From contig JAPPNU010000004.1 of assembly GCA_028873695.1 (NCBI GenBank), positions 1 to 61,330 on the forward strand: DNA of 61,330 bases. Direction: 5' to 3'. The DNA comes from Gemmatimonadota bacterium (GTDB taxonomy: Bacteria > Latescibacterota > UBA2968 > GCA-2709665). The notes below the pieces were generated by a model. It was not told where the DNA came from. It worked only from the letters and a program-made list of their open reading frames with translations, and did not search any database. Position numbers and translations under genes: made by a program. Within the stretch, counting starts at the first letter, position 1, and each line of letters begins with the position of its first letter. Positions 18,971-28,530 of this stretch are shown in pieces.

Positions 18971-19011
18971 ACCCTCTCCCGCGGGAGAGGGTGACGCGCA
19001 GCGCCGGGAGA
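18971..19011. repeat. CCCTCTCCC hairpin repeat, copy E
   Basis: Core CCCTCTCCCGCGGGAGAGGG followed by GCGCAGCGCCGGGAGA. It lies in the spacer between the hsdM relic and the tRNA gene. Confidence 0.8.
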
Positions 19012-19061
19012 CGTCGCCTTTGACTGCCAACCGGTCATTTTTTCGCGTATCGCGTTCCCGG

Positions 19062-19090
19062 TGTAGGGGCGTCCCTTGTGGGCGCCCTGC
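19062..19090 (+). repeat. GGGGCGTCCC REP unit, single copy
   Basis: 29 nt identical to the right arm of the inverted pair at 15565-15669. Confidence 0.85.
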
Positions 19091-19125
19091 TTTCCGCACA
19101 GCGCCGGCAGAGGTCGTACAAACCA

Positions 19126-19159
19126 AAACAGGCTTGCGCGACGTCGCGCAAGCCTGTTT
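19126..19159. terminator. Terminator downstream of tRNA-Ala
   Basis: A perfect 17+17 bp palindrome (AAACAGGCTTGCGCGAC and its complement) with flanking A and T runs, 10 bp past the tRNA 3' end. Confidence 0.75.
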
Positions 19160-19169
19160 CTGATTTCAT

Positions 19170-19245
19170 TGGTGGAGCTGATCGGGATCGAACCGACGAC
19201 CTCATGACTGCCAGTCATGCGCTCTCCCAGCTGAGCTACAGCCCC
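19170..19245 (-). tRNA. tRNA-Ala (anticodon GGC)
   Basis: Cloverleaf is complete: acceptor GGGGCTG pairs with CAGCTCC, D-arm AGCTCAGCTGGGAGAGC, anticodon stem CATGA/TCATG with loop CTGGCAG (anticodon GGC), T-arm with GGTTCGATCCC, and encoded CCA. It stands at the border between the defence island and the housekeeping region, so its 3' end is a candidate integration site; no second copy of that end is visible in the window. Confidence 0.97.
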
Positions 19246-19396
19246 ACCGCTGGGCAATGTGGAGGAAGTGTAACAAAGCGATGGTTTTCTGTCAAGCGAA
19301 AAGGCTTGAAACCGGCGCGTCGGGAGGGGGCATCGAGCCGTCTAGCGTACGCAAGTCAGATCGAGCGCGCCGTCCGCGCCCCGCGAAGGGAGGTCG

Positions 19397-21403
<2,007 letters not shown>

Positions 21404-21582
21404 TCAAAGCTCCTCACGGAAAATTGGTCTTATACCGGCAACAAGATAGTCAATGACATAAGACAGACGCAAGTCTCTCGCCCGGGTCCGGGTTCTTGAG
21501 AATGAGACCAATTGCCGGCTCTGTGTCGCACCCCTCAGCCGGAAGGGCAGGAGTTCGTTCGACGTTAAATTCATTCCCCGCA

Positions 21583-22458
21583 TCAAAGCGTACCCGCGAG
21601 GATGGCCAGCAGCCCCAGCATCATTCCCGCCTTCAGATTCCGGTTGATCTGACGGAGGCCTTGTGTGTCCGGGAAGCGTAGGACGGAGAACATGATCCAG
21701 GCCAGCATGACGTCGAGCAGGGAAACGAGGATGAGATAGGGGAGCCCGTAGAGGCCGAATATATACGGTACTGGGGTGAGCAGAATCAGGAGCCCATAGA
21801 CCCCGGCGGCCAGGCGGCATGAACTGGCCGACCCCCAGGAGAGGGGCAGGGTTCCGCCGGGAGCGATGCGGTCACCGGGGATATCCTGAGCGTCTTTGAG
21901 GATTTCCCTGCCCAGATGGTAGAGGGTCGCAAACAGGGCGGGTACGGCGGCGGGTACCGCGGCGCCGGCGGCGAACCCCCCGTAGAAGAAGGCCAGGCCG
22001 CACAGCAGGCTTACCGCGAGGTTGCCGGCCAGCGGAACGTGCTTCAGCCGCCGGTTGTAGGCAACGAGACATCCGCACGCGAAAACCGCGGTCGCGATGG
22101 CTTCAGGCGGCAGAAACAGGCTCAGGCCGAGGCCGAGCGCCATGAGGACAACGCATTCGACGGCGGCGGCGCGGGGGCTGAGGCGGTTGGAAGGAAGCGG
22201 CCTGTGGGGGTGGTTGACGCGATCGGTTTCGAGGTCCCACAGGTCGTTGAGCGCGTTGGCGCCGGCCATGACGGCGGCCGCGGAGAATGCGGCAATCCAG
22301 AGCGGAACGGGAAGCGCGTGTACGCCCAGCCATCCACCCATCAGCACCGAGGCAAGGGTGATGAGACAGTTCTGCGGGCGCGTGATCTGAAAGCCCGCTC
22401 GTAGGGCGGCGGCTTCGGAAAGGTTAGACCGGAGCGGCGCCGGACTCCTCGAAGACAT
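21583..22458 (-). CDS. UbiA-family prenyltransferase
   Basis: A 291-aa membrane protein with eight to nine hydrophobic helices. It has both aspartate-rich motifs of the family: NDLWDLETDRVNHPHRPLPS (first, N-D-x2-D-x3-D) and KDAQDIPGDRI (second). Such enzymes move a prenyl chain onto an aromatic or lipid acceptor: quinone, haem O or glycerol-phosphate lipid. The GG(A)NALNDLWD form is closest to the geranylgeranylglycerol-phosphate transferase/menaquinone branch, but substrate cannot be fixed from sequence. The start codon lies 35 bp inside the 3' end of the XPB-like gene, so the two are co-transcribed. Confidence 0.88.
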   Translation of the reverse strand: MSSRSPAPLRSNLSEAAALRAGFQITRPQNCLITLASVLMGGWLGVHALPVPLWIAAFSAAAVMAGANALNDLWDLETDRVNHPHRPLPSNRLSPRAAAVECVVLMALGLGLSLFLPPEAIATAVFACGCLVAYNRRLKHVPLAGNLAVSLLCGLAFFYGGFAAGAAVPAAVPALFATLYHLGREILKDAQDIPGDRIAPGGTLPLSWGSASSCRLAAGVYGLLILLTPVPYIFGLYGLPYLILVSLLDVMLAWIMFSVLRFPDTQGLRQINRNLKAGMMLGLLAILAGTL

Positions 22459-24127
22459 CGGCGGCGTCCCGAATGGAATACCGGTAACCCTGTTCGGTAA
22501 GAAACGTCTGGCGCTTGCGGGCGAATTCCAGTTCGCGGGTATCTCGCGTAACCAGGGTGTAGAAGTGGGCCAGGCTGCCGTTGGCCTTGGGCCGAAGGAT
22601 GCGCCCCAGCCGCTGGGCCTCTTCCTGCCGGGAGCCGAATGTCCCCGAAATCTGGATGGCGACGTTCGCGTCCGGCAGGTCGACGGCGAAGTTGGCCACC
22701 TTGGAGACGACCATCAGCCGGATATCGCCCTGCCGGAATCGCGCGTACAGCAGGTCGCGTTCCTCGCTCGGCGTCTTGCCGGTGATGACGGGCGCATTCA
22801 GTTCTCTGGCGAAGGCCTCCACCTGGTTGACGTACTTGCCGATGACCAGAACCTGATCGCCGTCGTGTTTTCGGATGAGCTGCCTGGCCAGAGGGATCTT
22901 GGCCGGATTCTCGGAGGCGATCCTGAACTTCCCCCTGCCGCCGGCAACGGCGTAGTCCAGGCGCAGGTCCTGGGGAAGCGGGAGGCGGATCTCGCGACAC
23001 TCCGCCGTGGCGATCCAGCCCTTGGACTCCAGGTCGCGCCAGGGCACGTCGAAGCGCTTGGGACCGATGAGACTGAATACGTCCGCTTCCAGGCCGTCTT
23101 CACGTACGAGCGTGGCCGTGAGGCCCAGCCTGCGTCTGGCCTGGAGTTCGGCGGTAAAGCGGAACACGGGCGCGGGCAGCAGGTGGACTTCGTCGTAGAT
23201 GATGATGCCCCAGTTGCCCTGATTGAAGATGGCGAAATGGGGAAACGCGTCGCCCTTTTTCTTTCTGTACGTGAGGATATTGTAGGTGGCGACGGTGATG
23301 GGCCGGATCTCCTTGACTTCGCCCGAATATTCGCCGATCTGGTCCGGTTTCAGGTCCGTCTTGTCCAGGAGTTCCGCTTTCCATTGGCGCGAGGCGGTGA
23401 TATTGGTGGTGAGGATGAGCGCCTGCGTCTGAAGCCGTTCGATCGCGGCGATACCCACGATGGTCTTGCCCGCGCCGCAGGGCAGGACCACCACCCCGCT
23501 GCCGCCTTCGGGTCCCCCGCCCGCGTGAAAGATTTCCGCCGCCTCCCGCTGGTAGTCGCGCAGCCGGAAGGGCAAACCGGAGCGGGTGCTCGGCAGCCGC
23601 TGCAGGACCAGGCGCCGGCCGGGCACGTACCCGGCGAGGTCCTTGACCGGAAAGCCGATGCGGGTGAGCGCCTGCTTCAGGTGGCCGCGGTACAGCAGGT
23701 CAACCTTGAGACGGCGAGCGTCAATCCGGCTGTTCAGATAGGGCCGCACCGACTTGTGCCGGGAGATTTCGGTGATGAGCAGCGGGTCGTCGGCGGAGAG
23801 AATGAGATCTTTCCCGGATCGTTCCAGTCGAATTCGACCGTACCGCCCCAGGGTCTCCCGGATTTCAACGGAGACGTTCTGGGGGATATCGTATTTGCTG
23901 TAGGTTTCAAGAGCGCCGGTGATTTCGTCCGCCGTGAGACCCGCGGCGGCGGCGTTCCAGAGCGAAAGCGGGCTGATGCGGTACGTATGAATGTATTCCG
24001 GGCTTTTTTCCAGTTCGGCGAAGCGAGCCAGTACGTCCCGGGCGGCTTCGTAACGTGGTCCGCCGACCTCCGCCAGAACGGTCATGTCGCTCTGCACAAT
24101 AAGGGGATTTTGGGAATCGTATGACAT
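22424..24127 (-). CDS. Bacterial XPB/Ssl2-type DNA helicase
   Basis: About 567 aa from the ATG at 24127 (MSYDSQNPLIVQSD); the longer frame to 24193 adds a proline-rich lead that looks untranslated. An N-terminal XPB-type domain is followed by the SF2 helicase core: Q-like RLRDYQREAA, Walker A in LPCGAGKTIVG, box II DEVH (IIYDEVHLLPAP), motif III LTATLVRED, and motif VI QRLGRILRPK. Bacterial XPB proteins unwind DNA 3'-5' and are linked to repair. Gene overlap with the prenyltransferase is probably incidental packing. Start choice is moderately sure. Confidence 0.93.
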   Translation of the reverse strand: MSYDSQNPLIVQSDMTVLAEVGGPRYEAARDVLARFAELEKSPEYIHTYRISPLSLWNAAAAGLTADEITGALETYSKYDIPQNVSVEIRETLGRYGRIRLERSGKDLILSADDPLLITEISRHKSVRPYLNSRIDARRLKVDLLYRGHLKQALTRIGFPVKDLAGYVPGRRLVLQRLPSTRSGLPFRLRDYQREAAEIFHAGGGPEGGSGVVVLPCGAGKTIVGIAAIERLQTQALILTTNITASRQWKAELLDKTDLKPDQIGEYSGEVKEIRPITVATYNILTYRKKKGDAFPHFAIFNQGNWGIIIYDEVHLLPAPVFRFTAELQARRRLGLTATLVREDGLEADVFSLIGPKRFDVPWRDLESKGWIATAECREIRLPLPQDLRLDYAVAGGRGKFRIASENPAKIPLARQLIRKHDGDQVLVIGKYVNQVEAFARELNAPVITGKTPSEERDLLYARFRQGDIRLMVVSKVANFAVDLPDANVAIQISGTFGSRQEEAQRLGRILRPKANGSLAHFYTLVTRDTRELEFARKRQTFLTEQGYRYSIRDAADVFEESGAAPV

Positions 24128-24193
24128 AGAGGCTGGAGGCGGGCGGGCAGTCACCGTAAAAAAGCCGGGAAGGTCGGGCGCTTTGTGTTGCAA

Positions 24194-24354
24194 CCTGGCG
24201 TCGTGCCCGCGGGAAAGGAAGTATTGGCAGCGACGCTGGAGAAATCCTGAAGCCCTGCGCGTCGCACACGGGGCATATAAGGATACCCATCACCTGCAAG
24301 AATGTCAATCGGTTTCGTCCGGCACGACCCGGTAGCGAAATTAAAGAAAATAAT
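24194..24354. other. Divergent intergenic region
   Basis: Separates the leftward XPB-like gene from the rightward promoter at 24355. No ORF is supported. Confidence 0.35.
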
Positions 24355-24383
24355 TTGACTTTAAACCCGGGTTTACATAAAAT
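24355..24383 (+). promoter_or_regulatory. Sigma-70-type promoter with operator palindrome
   Basis: TTGACT at 24355-24360, a 17-bp spacer, and TAAAAT at 24378-24383. The spacer holds a perfect 14-bp palindrome TAAACCCGGGTTTA (24362-24375), placed so that a bound dimer would cover the promoter. It points at the zinc-ribbon gene 260 bp away. Confidence 0.7.
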
Positions 24384-24486
24384 TGAATGTATGATAATAT
24401 AAAGTGGGCCAGTGGTTTCCGGCGACGGTGTTTCACGCTGGCGTCGGCTGTTTTCGTCTTGAGGGGCGGCGTGGTTTACGGCCCTT

Positions 24487-24545
24487 CAGCAGTCCGTTGA
24501 TATGGTTGCTCTGCAGGCGAGGCCGAGCAACGCGGTATTTCGCCG
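24487..24545 (+). repeat. Direct repeat flanking the zinc-ribbon gene, left copy
   Basis: Shares CAGTCCGTTGA, then GCTCTGCAGGCGAGGCC and CAACGCGGTATTTCGCCG with 24841-24898. Only a few mismatches over about 55 bp. Confidence 0.75.
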
Positions 24546-24642
24546 CGGGGTCCGGCTGCATGCCTGCCGCAGGCAGCCCGCATGGATTCTTACAACGGAC
24601 TGTCAGGGAGGAGCCACAATTCCAGTGGAGGGGAGGGTCCGG

Positions 24643-24834
24643 ATGGAGAATCAATTTCCACAGTGTCTGAAGTGTGATAAAGGCGTTCTGCTTCCTTTAT
24701 CGGATTACGGGCGTGACGGCGCGCCCATACATTATAAGGCATGGGTTTGCAGCAACCCGGACTGCGGGTTCAACCTGCGAATCGATAACGGCGAAATCAG
24801 CATGGGAAGAAACATCGCCGAATCCTACAAATAA
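24643..24834 (+). CDS. Small zinc-ribbon protein
   Basis: A 63-aa protein read from the ATG at 24643, which has GGAGGG 5 nt upstream; the longer open frame back to 24502 runs through the flanking repeat. Two Cys pairs form a zinc ribbon: CLKCDKG near residue 8 and CSNPDCGF near residue 40, separated by LLPLSDYGRDGAPIHYKAWV. The fold suggests nucleic-acid or protein binding. The gene is solitary, bracketed by direct repeats, and served by its own promoter with an operator, so it may be autoregulated. Function unknown. Confidence 0.75.
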   Translation: MENQFPQCLKCDKGVLLPLSDYGRDGAPIHYKAWVCSNPDCGFNLRIDNGEISMGRNIAESYK

Positions 24835-24840
24835 CCCGGC

Positions 24841-24898
24841 AACAGTCCGTTGACAAAGTCGCTCTGCAGGCGAGGCCCGGCAACGCGGTATTTCGCCG
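24841..24898 (+). repeat. Direct repeat flanking the zinc-ribbon gene, right copy
   Basis: Second copy of the about 55-bp repeat at 24487-24545, in the same orientation. Confidence 0.75.
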
Positions 24899-25302
24899 TA
24901 TTGACCGGACGCAGCCGGGATGGACTTTCTCGACGGGCTGACTGGGCCAACCCGTTTCAGGAAGGGTCGATGCAGCCCGTCCGGGATGACGGTCCGGCCG
25001 GCTGGCGTTCGCACCCTGAATCAGAACGGCGACAGCCGTGCCCGCCGCCCGGTATCGAATGCGCCGGTCTACGCGACGGCCATCGGATGTTTCGCGGCGT
25101 CATGGCCGGACGTCGTCTCCTCTATTGAACGTTTTTTTCAACCGGTTCCGAATTTCTTTCCCGCCTCGCCCTGGGCCATCCCCTGATCAACGGGGGTGGC
25201 GCTTTATTTCCGGCGTACGCTCCCCTCCGGCTCAGAGGTTGTTTTAAAATTACCGGTGTGAAGACCGCCGGGAATTTTAGAACAGCTCTCAATAGCGTCC
25301 AT
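24899..25302. other. Intergenic region upstream of tsaD
   Basis: No gene is supported. A weak hairpin (GCCATCCCC with GGGGGTGGC, 25175-25200) is followed by a T-rich stretch and could terminate upstream transcription. Confidence 0.35.
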
Positions 25303-26358
25303 ATGTCTATTCAATCCAGGGACTCCGTTCAGCCCGTATGGGATCGCCCTGTACTGGGCATCGAAACGTCGTGCGACGAAACGGCCGCCGCCGTTGTGGC
25401 GGGCAATCGTATTTTGTCGAACGTGATATTTTCCCAGACGGAGCACAGTCTCTACGGCGGCGTGGTTCCCGAACTGGCGTCGCGGAACCATGTGCGCAAA
25501 ATCGTGCCGGTTGTGCGCGAGGCGCTGTCCCGGGCCGGCGTCGGGCTGGATGCACTCGGCGGAATCGCGGTGACCAGCGGCCCGGGCCTTGTCGGGTGCC
25601 TGCTGGTGGGTATTTCGACCGCAAAGGGGCTGGCGTTGGGCAGCGGCCGCCCGCTGATCGGCGTACATCATATCGAGGGGCATCTCTTTGCCGGGCTGCT
25701 TGGCGACGCCAACCTTCGCCCGCCTTTTCTGGCTCTCGTGATTTCCGGCGGCCACACCCAGTTGATCCACGTGCGCCGGTGGGGTCTCTACGAGATATGC
25801 GGCGAAACGCGGGACGACGCGGCCGGGGAAGCCTTTGACAAGGTGGCGAAGATGCTGGGCGTGTTGAGGAAGGGTGAAACGACCATGGGCGGGCCGGTCA
25901 TTTCCCGTCTGGCGGAAGCGGGCGACGACCGCGCTTTTGCATTTCCGCGAGGACTCCGGAATCAGGACGGGTTCGAGTTCAGCTTCAGTGGGATCAAGAC
26001 ATCGGTCCTGTACCATCTCAAGGGCCGGTCTGAGGCCGACGTTTTGGAGGAACAGGCGGATATCGCCGCCAGTTTCCAGGCGGCCGTTGTCGACGTGCTT
26101 GTGGAAAAGACGATTCAAGCGGCAGACGCTCTGGGCCTGGGTCGGATTCTGTTGACCGGCGGCGTGGCGGCGAACCGGCGTCTGCGGGAAGAGATGCATC
26201 GCGCCGCCGCGGGATCCGGCGTGGAGATCTGTTTTCCCCCGCCGGTCCTGTGTACCGACAACGCGGCGATGATCGCGTGCGCCGGGGGCTTCCGGCTTGG
26301 CAGGGGCGAGCGATCGGGGCGGGACCTGGACGCCGATCCGAGAATGAAACTGGCATAG
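25303..26358 (+). CDS. tsaD: tRNA N6-threonylcarbamoyladenosine transferase TsaD
   Basis: Transfers threonylcarbamoyl to A37 of ANN-decoding tRNAs with TsaB/TsaE. Family marks: LGIETSCDETAAAVV at the N-terminus, the metal-binding HHIEGHLFAGL, SGGHTQL, and the ATP-binding GGVAANRRLREEM. The C-terminal CTDNAAMIACAG is intact. Full length of about 350 aa. The start is uncertain: ATG at 25303 or an in-frame GTG at 25258; neither has a strong Shine-Dalgarno. It is followed after 3 bp by the VWA gene, so they form an operon. Confidence 0.96.
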   Translation: MSIQSRDSVQPVWDRPVLGIETSCDETAAAVVAGNRILSNVIFSQTEHSLYGGVVPELASRNHVRKIVPVVREALSRAGVGLDALGGIAVTSGPGLVGCLLVGISTAKGLALGSGRPLIGVHHIEGHLFAGLLGDANLRPPFLALVISGGHTQLIHVRRWGLYEICGETRDDAAGEAFDKVAKMLGVLRKGETTMGGPVISRLAEAGDDRAFAFPRGLRNQDGFEFSFSGIKTSVLYHLKGRSEADVLEEQADIAASFQAAVVDVLVEKTIQAADALGLGRILLTGGVAANRRLREEMHRAAAGSGVEICFPPPVLCTDNAAMIACAGGFRLGRGERSGRDLDADPRMKLA

Positions 26359-26361
26359 CCT

Positions 26362-28530
26362 ATGTTCCATCTGTCAGACCTGGATCTGAGTTTGCGCGAC
26401 GGATTGTGGCTGGGCCTGCTCGCGCCGGTCTGCCTCTACCTGGCCTGGCAGGTGTATCGAACGCCCAAACAGGGATTCCGGTTGGCACGTTGGTTGCTAG
26501 TAATCCGGAGCACTGCGTTTCTTCTGTTGCTGGCGCTGATGATGGAACCGGTCCTGGCGCTTACGATGCAGCGGGAGCGGAAGCCGCTTGTGGCCGTCCT
26601 GGTGGACGACAGCGAGAGTATGCGCATCGAGGATAACGGGCGGAAGCGCGGCGATCTCGCGATCGACCTCCTCAAGAGCGATGTGTTCGACGCGCTGGAG
26701 TCGCGCGCGCGGCTTGCCCGGTATCGCTTCTCCGAGTGGCTGGGGCCCTTGCCGCCGGGGGGCGCGGATTCGCTGCGCTTCGACGGAAGGGCCACGGACC
26801 TGGCCGCGGCGCTGGATCTGCTCGGGGAGGAGACGGCCGGCGAGGGCCTGGCCGCGGCGGTGCTGATTTCGGACGGGGCGCACAACCTGGGCGCGAGGCC
26901 GGAACGGGCCGCGCTCGGGCTGGGCGCGCCCGTGTTTGCGGTTGGCGTGGGAAACCCGGAAGCGCCGAAGGACGCGGCCATCCTTTCGGCCGTTTGCGAT
27001 CCGATGGTCTACGTCGGGCGTCCGCTGTCGATTTCGGTGGGCCTGAAATCCAGCGGCTATGCGGGCGCGAGTTCGCTGCTGGTCGTCGAAGAGGAGGGGC
27101 GCCGGGTGGCGGAGGCGCCCGTTACGCTGACGGACGGCGAGCAGGAGGTCCGGTTTTCGTTGGCGCCGGATCGGGCGGGCCGGCGTGTCTATCGGATTCA
27201 TCTGATGGCGCAGCCGGCGGAGCGTTCTGTTGCAAACAATACCGCCGTCGTTTCATCCGAGGTCATCGAGAACCGTATGCGCGTACGGATTGCGGCTGGG
27301 TCTCCGAGTGCGGATCTCGCCTATCTGCGCAGGGTGCTGGATGCCAACGAAAACCTCCAGGTGGAACTGTCCGTCGCAGGTAAGACGGGCGACTGGCCGA
27401 TACGGATGCGGGCCGGCCTGGCCGACCCCGACACCTCGGGGCTCCTTATCCTCTTCGATCTGCCCGGCGAGATCATCTCCGGGCGAACCGGACGCCGGCT
27501 GGCCGAATACGTGGAATCGGGCGGCGCAATGCTCGTCGTTGGCGGCCGGACAGGATTCAACGGGGCCTACGCCAGGTCGCCGATTGCGCGCGTGCTGCCT
27601 GTTACGTGCACACAGGACGCCAATACCTATCGGGAAGCGCCGTTCCGGCTTGAATTGGCCCGGTCCGGAACCGTGCATCCCATCCTTCGGGTTTCGGACG
27701 ATCCGCTGGCGGACCGGCAGGCGTGGAGCGATCTGCCGCCGCTGCTGGCCTTCAACGTAAACGGTGGGCTTCAGGGCGCTGCGCAATCCCTCATCTGTCA
27801 TCCCGTCGAGCGCGCGGGCGGTGAGAAGATGCCGCTGGTTGCGGTGCGCCGCGTGGGGAACGGCAAGGTGATGGCCGTGGCCGCCAGGACGTTCTGGCGG
27901 CTTGGTCTCATGATGTGGGGCGTCGGCGGGAACGACGAAGTTTCGAGGGCGTTCTGGGCCAATTCGGTGCAGTGGCTGGTCAAGCGGGAGGACGTCGACC
28001 GGATCCGCGTGGAGGTGGACAAACCCGTCTATCGCAGCGGCGCCGCGGTAACGTTCCATGCCCGTGTCTTCAACGAGTTGCTCCAGCCGAAGGAGGGCGC
28101 CCGCGTGGCGGTTTCCGTCGTGGACGAGGGCGGCGTGCGTCAGACGATTCTGGACGATGAAGGCCAGGGGCGGTACCGTGGGCAACTGAAGGCCGGCGCG
28201 CAGGGTGAATACGCGTTTGAGGTTCGGGCCCTGTCCGGCGGCGTCGATCTTGGGCGTGCGACGGGCCGTTTCACCGTGGGCCGGTACAGTCTGGAATTCG
28301 AAGACATGCGGATGAACAGAGACCTTCTCGAAAGCGTCGGCGCGCAAAGCGGAGGCGCGTACGCGCCGCCCGAACGCCTGCGCGAGGTATTGAACGGTCT
28401 CGACCTGGCGCCGCAGGCGGTGGCCGAGTCGCACCGGGCGCGGCTGTGGGGAAAACCGTGGCCGCTTTTCGTTCTCATCGCTCTCCTCGGTGTGGAATGG
28501 ACCGCCAGGCGGATGCGGGGGATGATATGA
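26362..28530 (+). CDS. VWA-domain membrane protein (BatA/glutamine-amidotransferase-like)
   Basis: A 722-aa membrane protein. Two N-terminal helices (about residues 14-32 and 45-65) are followed by a von Willebrand A domain with a MIDAS-like DDSESM and ISDGAHNLG. The middle has Ig-like strands and a class-I-amidotransferase-like fold (SGLLILFDLPGE, GGAMLVVGGRTGFNG, GNGKVMAVAARTFWR) without a visible catalytic cysteine. A late Ig-like segment and a C-terminal helix (PLFVLIALLGVEW) close the protein. This layout is common in planctomycete- and FCB-type proteins of unknown role. It starts 3 bp after tsaD and overlaps the next gene by ATGA. Confidence 0.8.
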   Translation: MFHLSDLDLSLRDGLWLGLLAPVCLYLAWQVYRTPKQGFRLARWLLVIRSTAFLLLLALMMEPVLALTMQRERKPLVAVLVDDSESMRIEDNGRKRGDLAIDLLKSDVFDALESRARLARYRFSEWLGPLPPGGADSLRFDGRATDLAAALDLLGEETAGEGLAAAVLISDGAHNLGARPERAALGLGAPVFAVGVGNPEAPKDAAILSAVCDPMVYVGRPLSISVGLKSSGYAGASSLLVVEEEGRRVAEAPVTLTDGEQEVRFSLAPDRAGRRVYRIHLMAQPAERSVANNTAVVSSEVIENRMRVRIAAGSPSADLAYLRRVLDANENLQVELSVAGKTGDWPIRMRAGLADPDTSGLLILFDLPGEIISGRTGRRLAEYVESGGAMLVVGGRTGFNGAYARSPIARVLPVTCTQDANTYREAPFRLELARSGTVHPILRVSDDPLADRQAWSDLPPLLAFNVNGGLQGAAQSLICHPVERAGGEKMPLVAVRRVGNGKVMAVAARTFWRLGLMMWGVGGNDEVSRAFWANSVQWLVKREDVDRIRVEVDKPVYRSGAAVTFHARVFNELLQPKEGARVAVSVVDEGGVRQTILDDEGQGRYRGQLKAGAQGEYAFEVRALSGGVDLGRATGRFTVGRYSLEFEDMRMNRDLLESVGAQSGGAYAPPERLREVLNGLDLAPQAVAESHRARLWGKPWPLFVLIALLGVEWTARRMRGMI

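Noticed and set aside
22565..24124. 519-codon plus-strand frame opposite the XPB-like gene
   Set aside because: Shadow of the helicase gene; the minus frame carries all helicase motifs.
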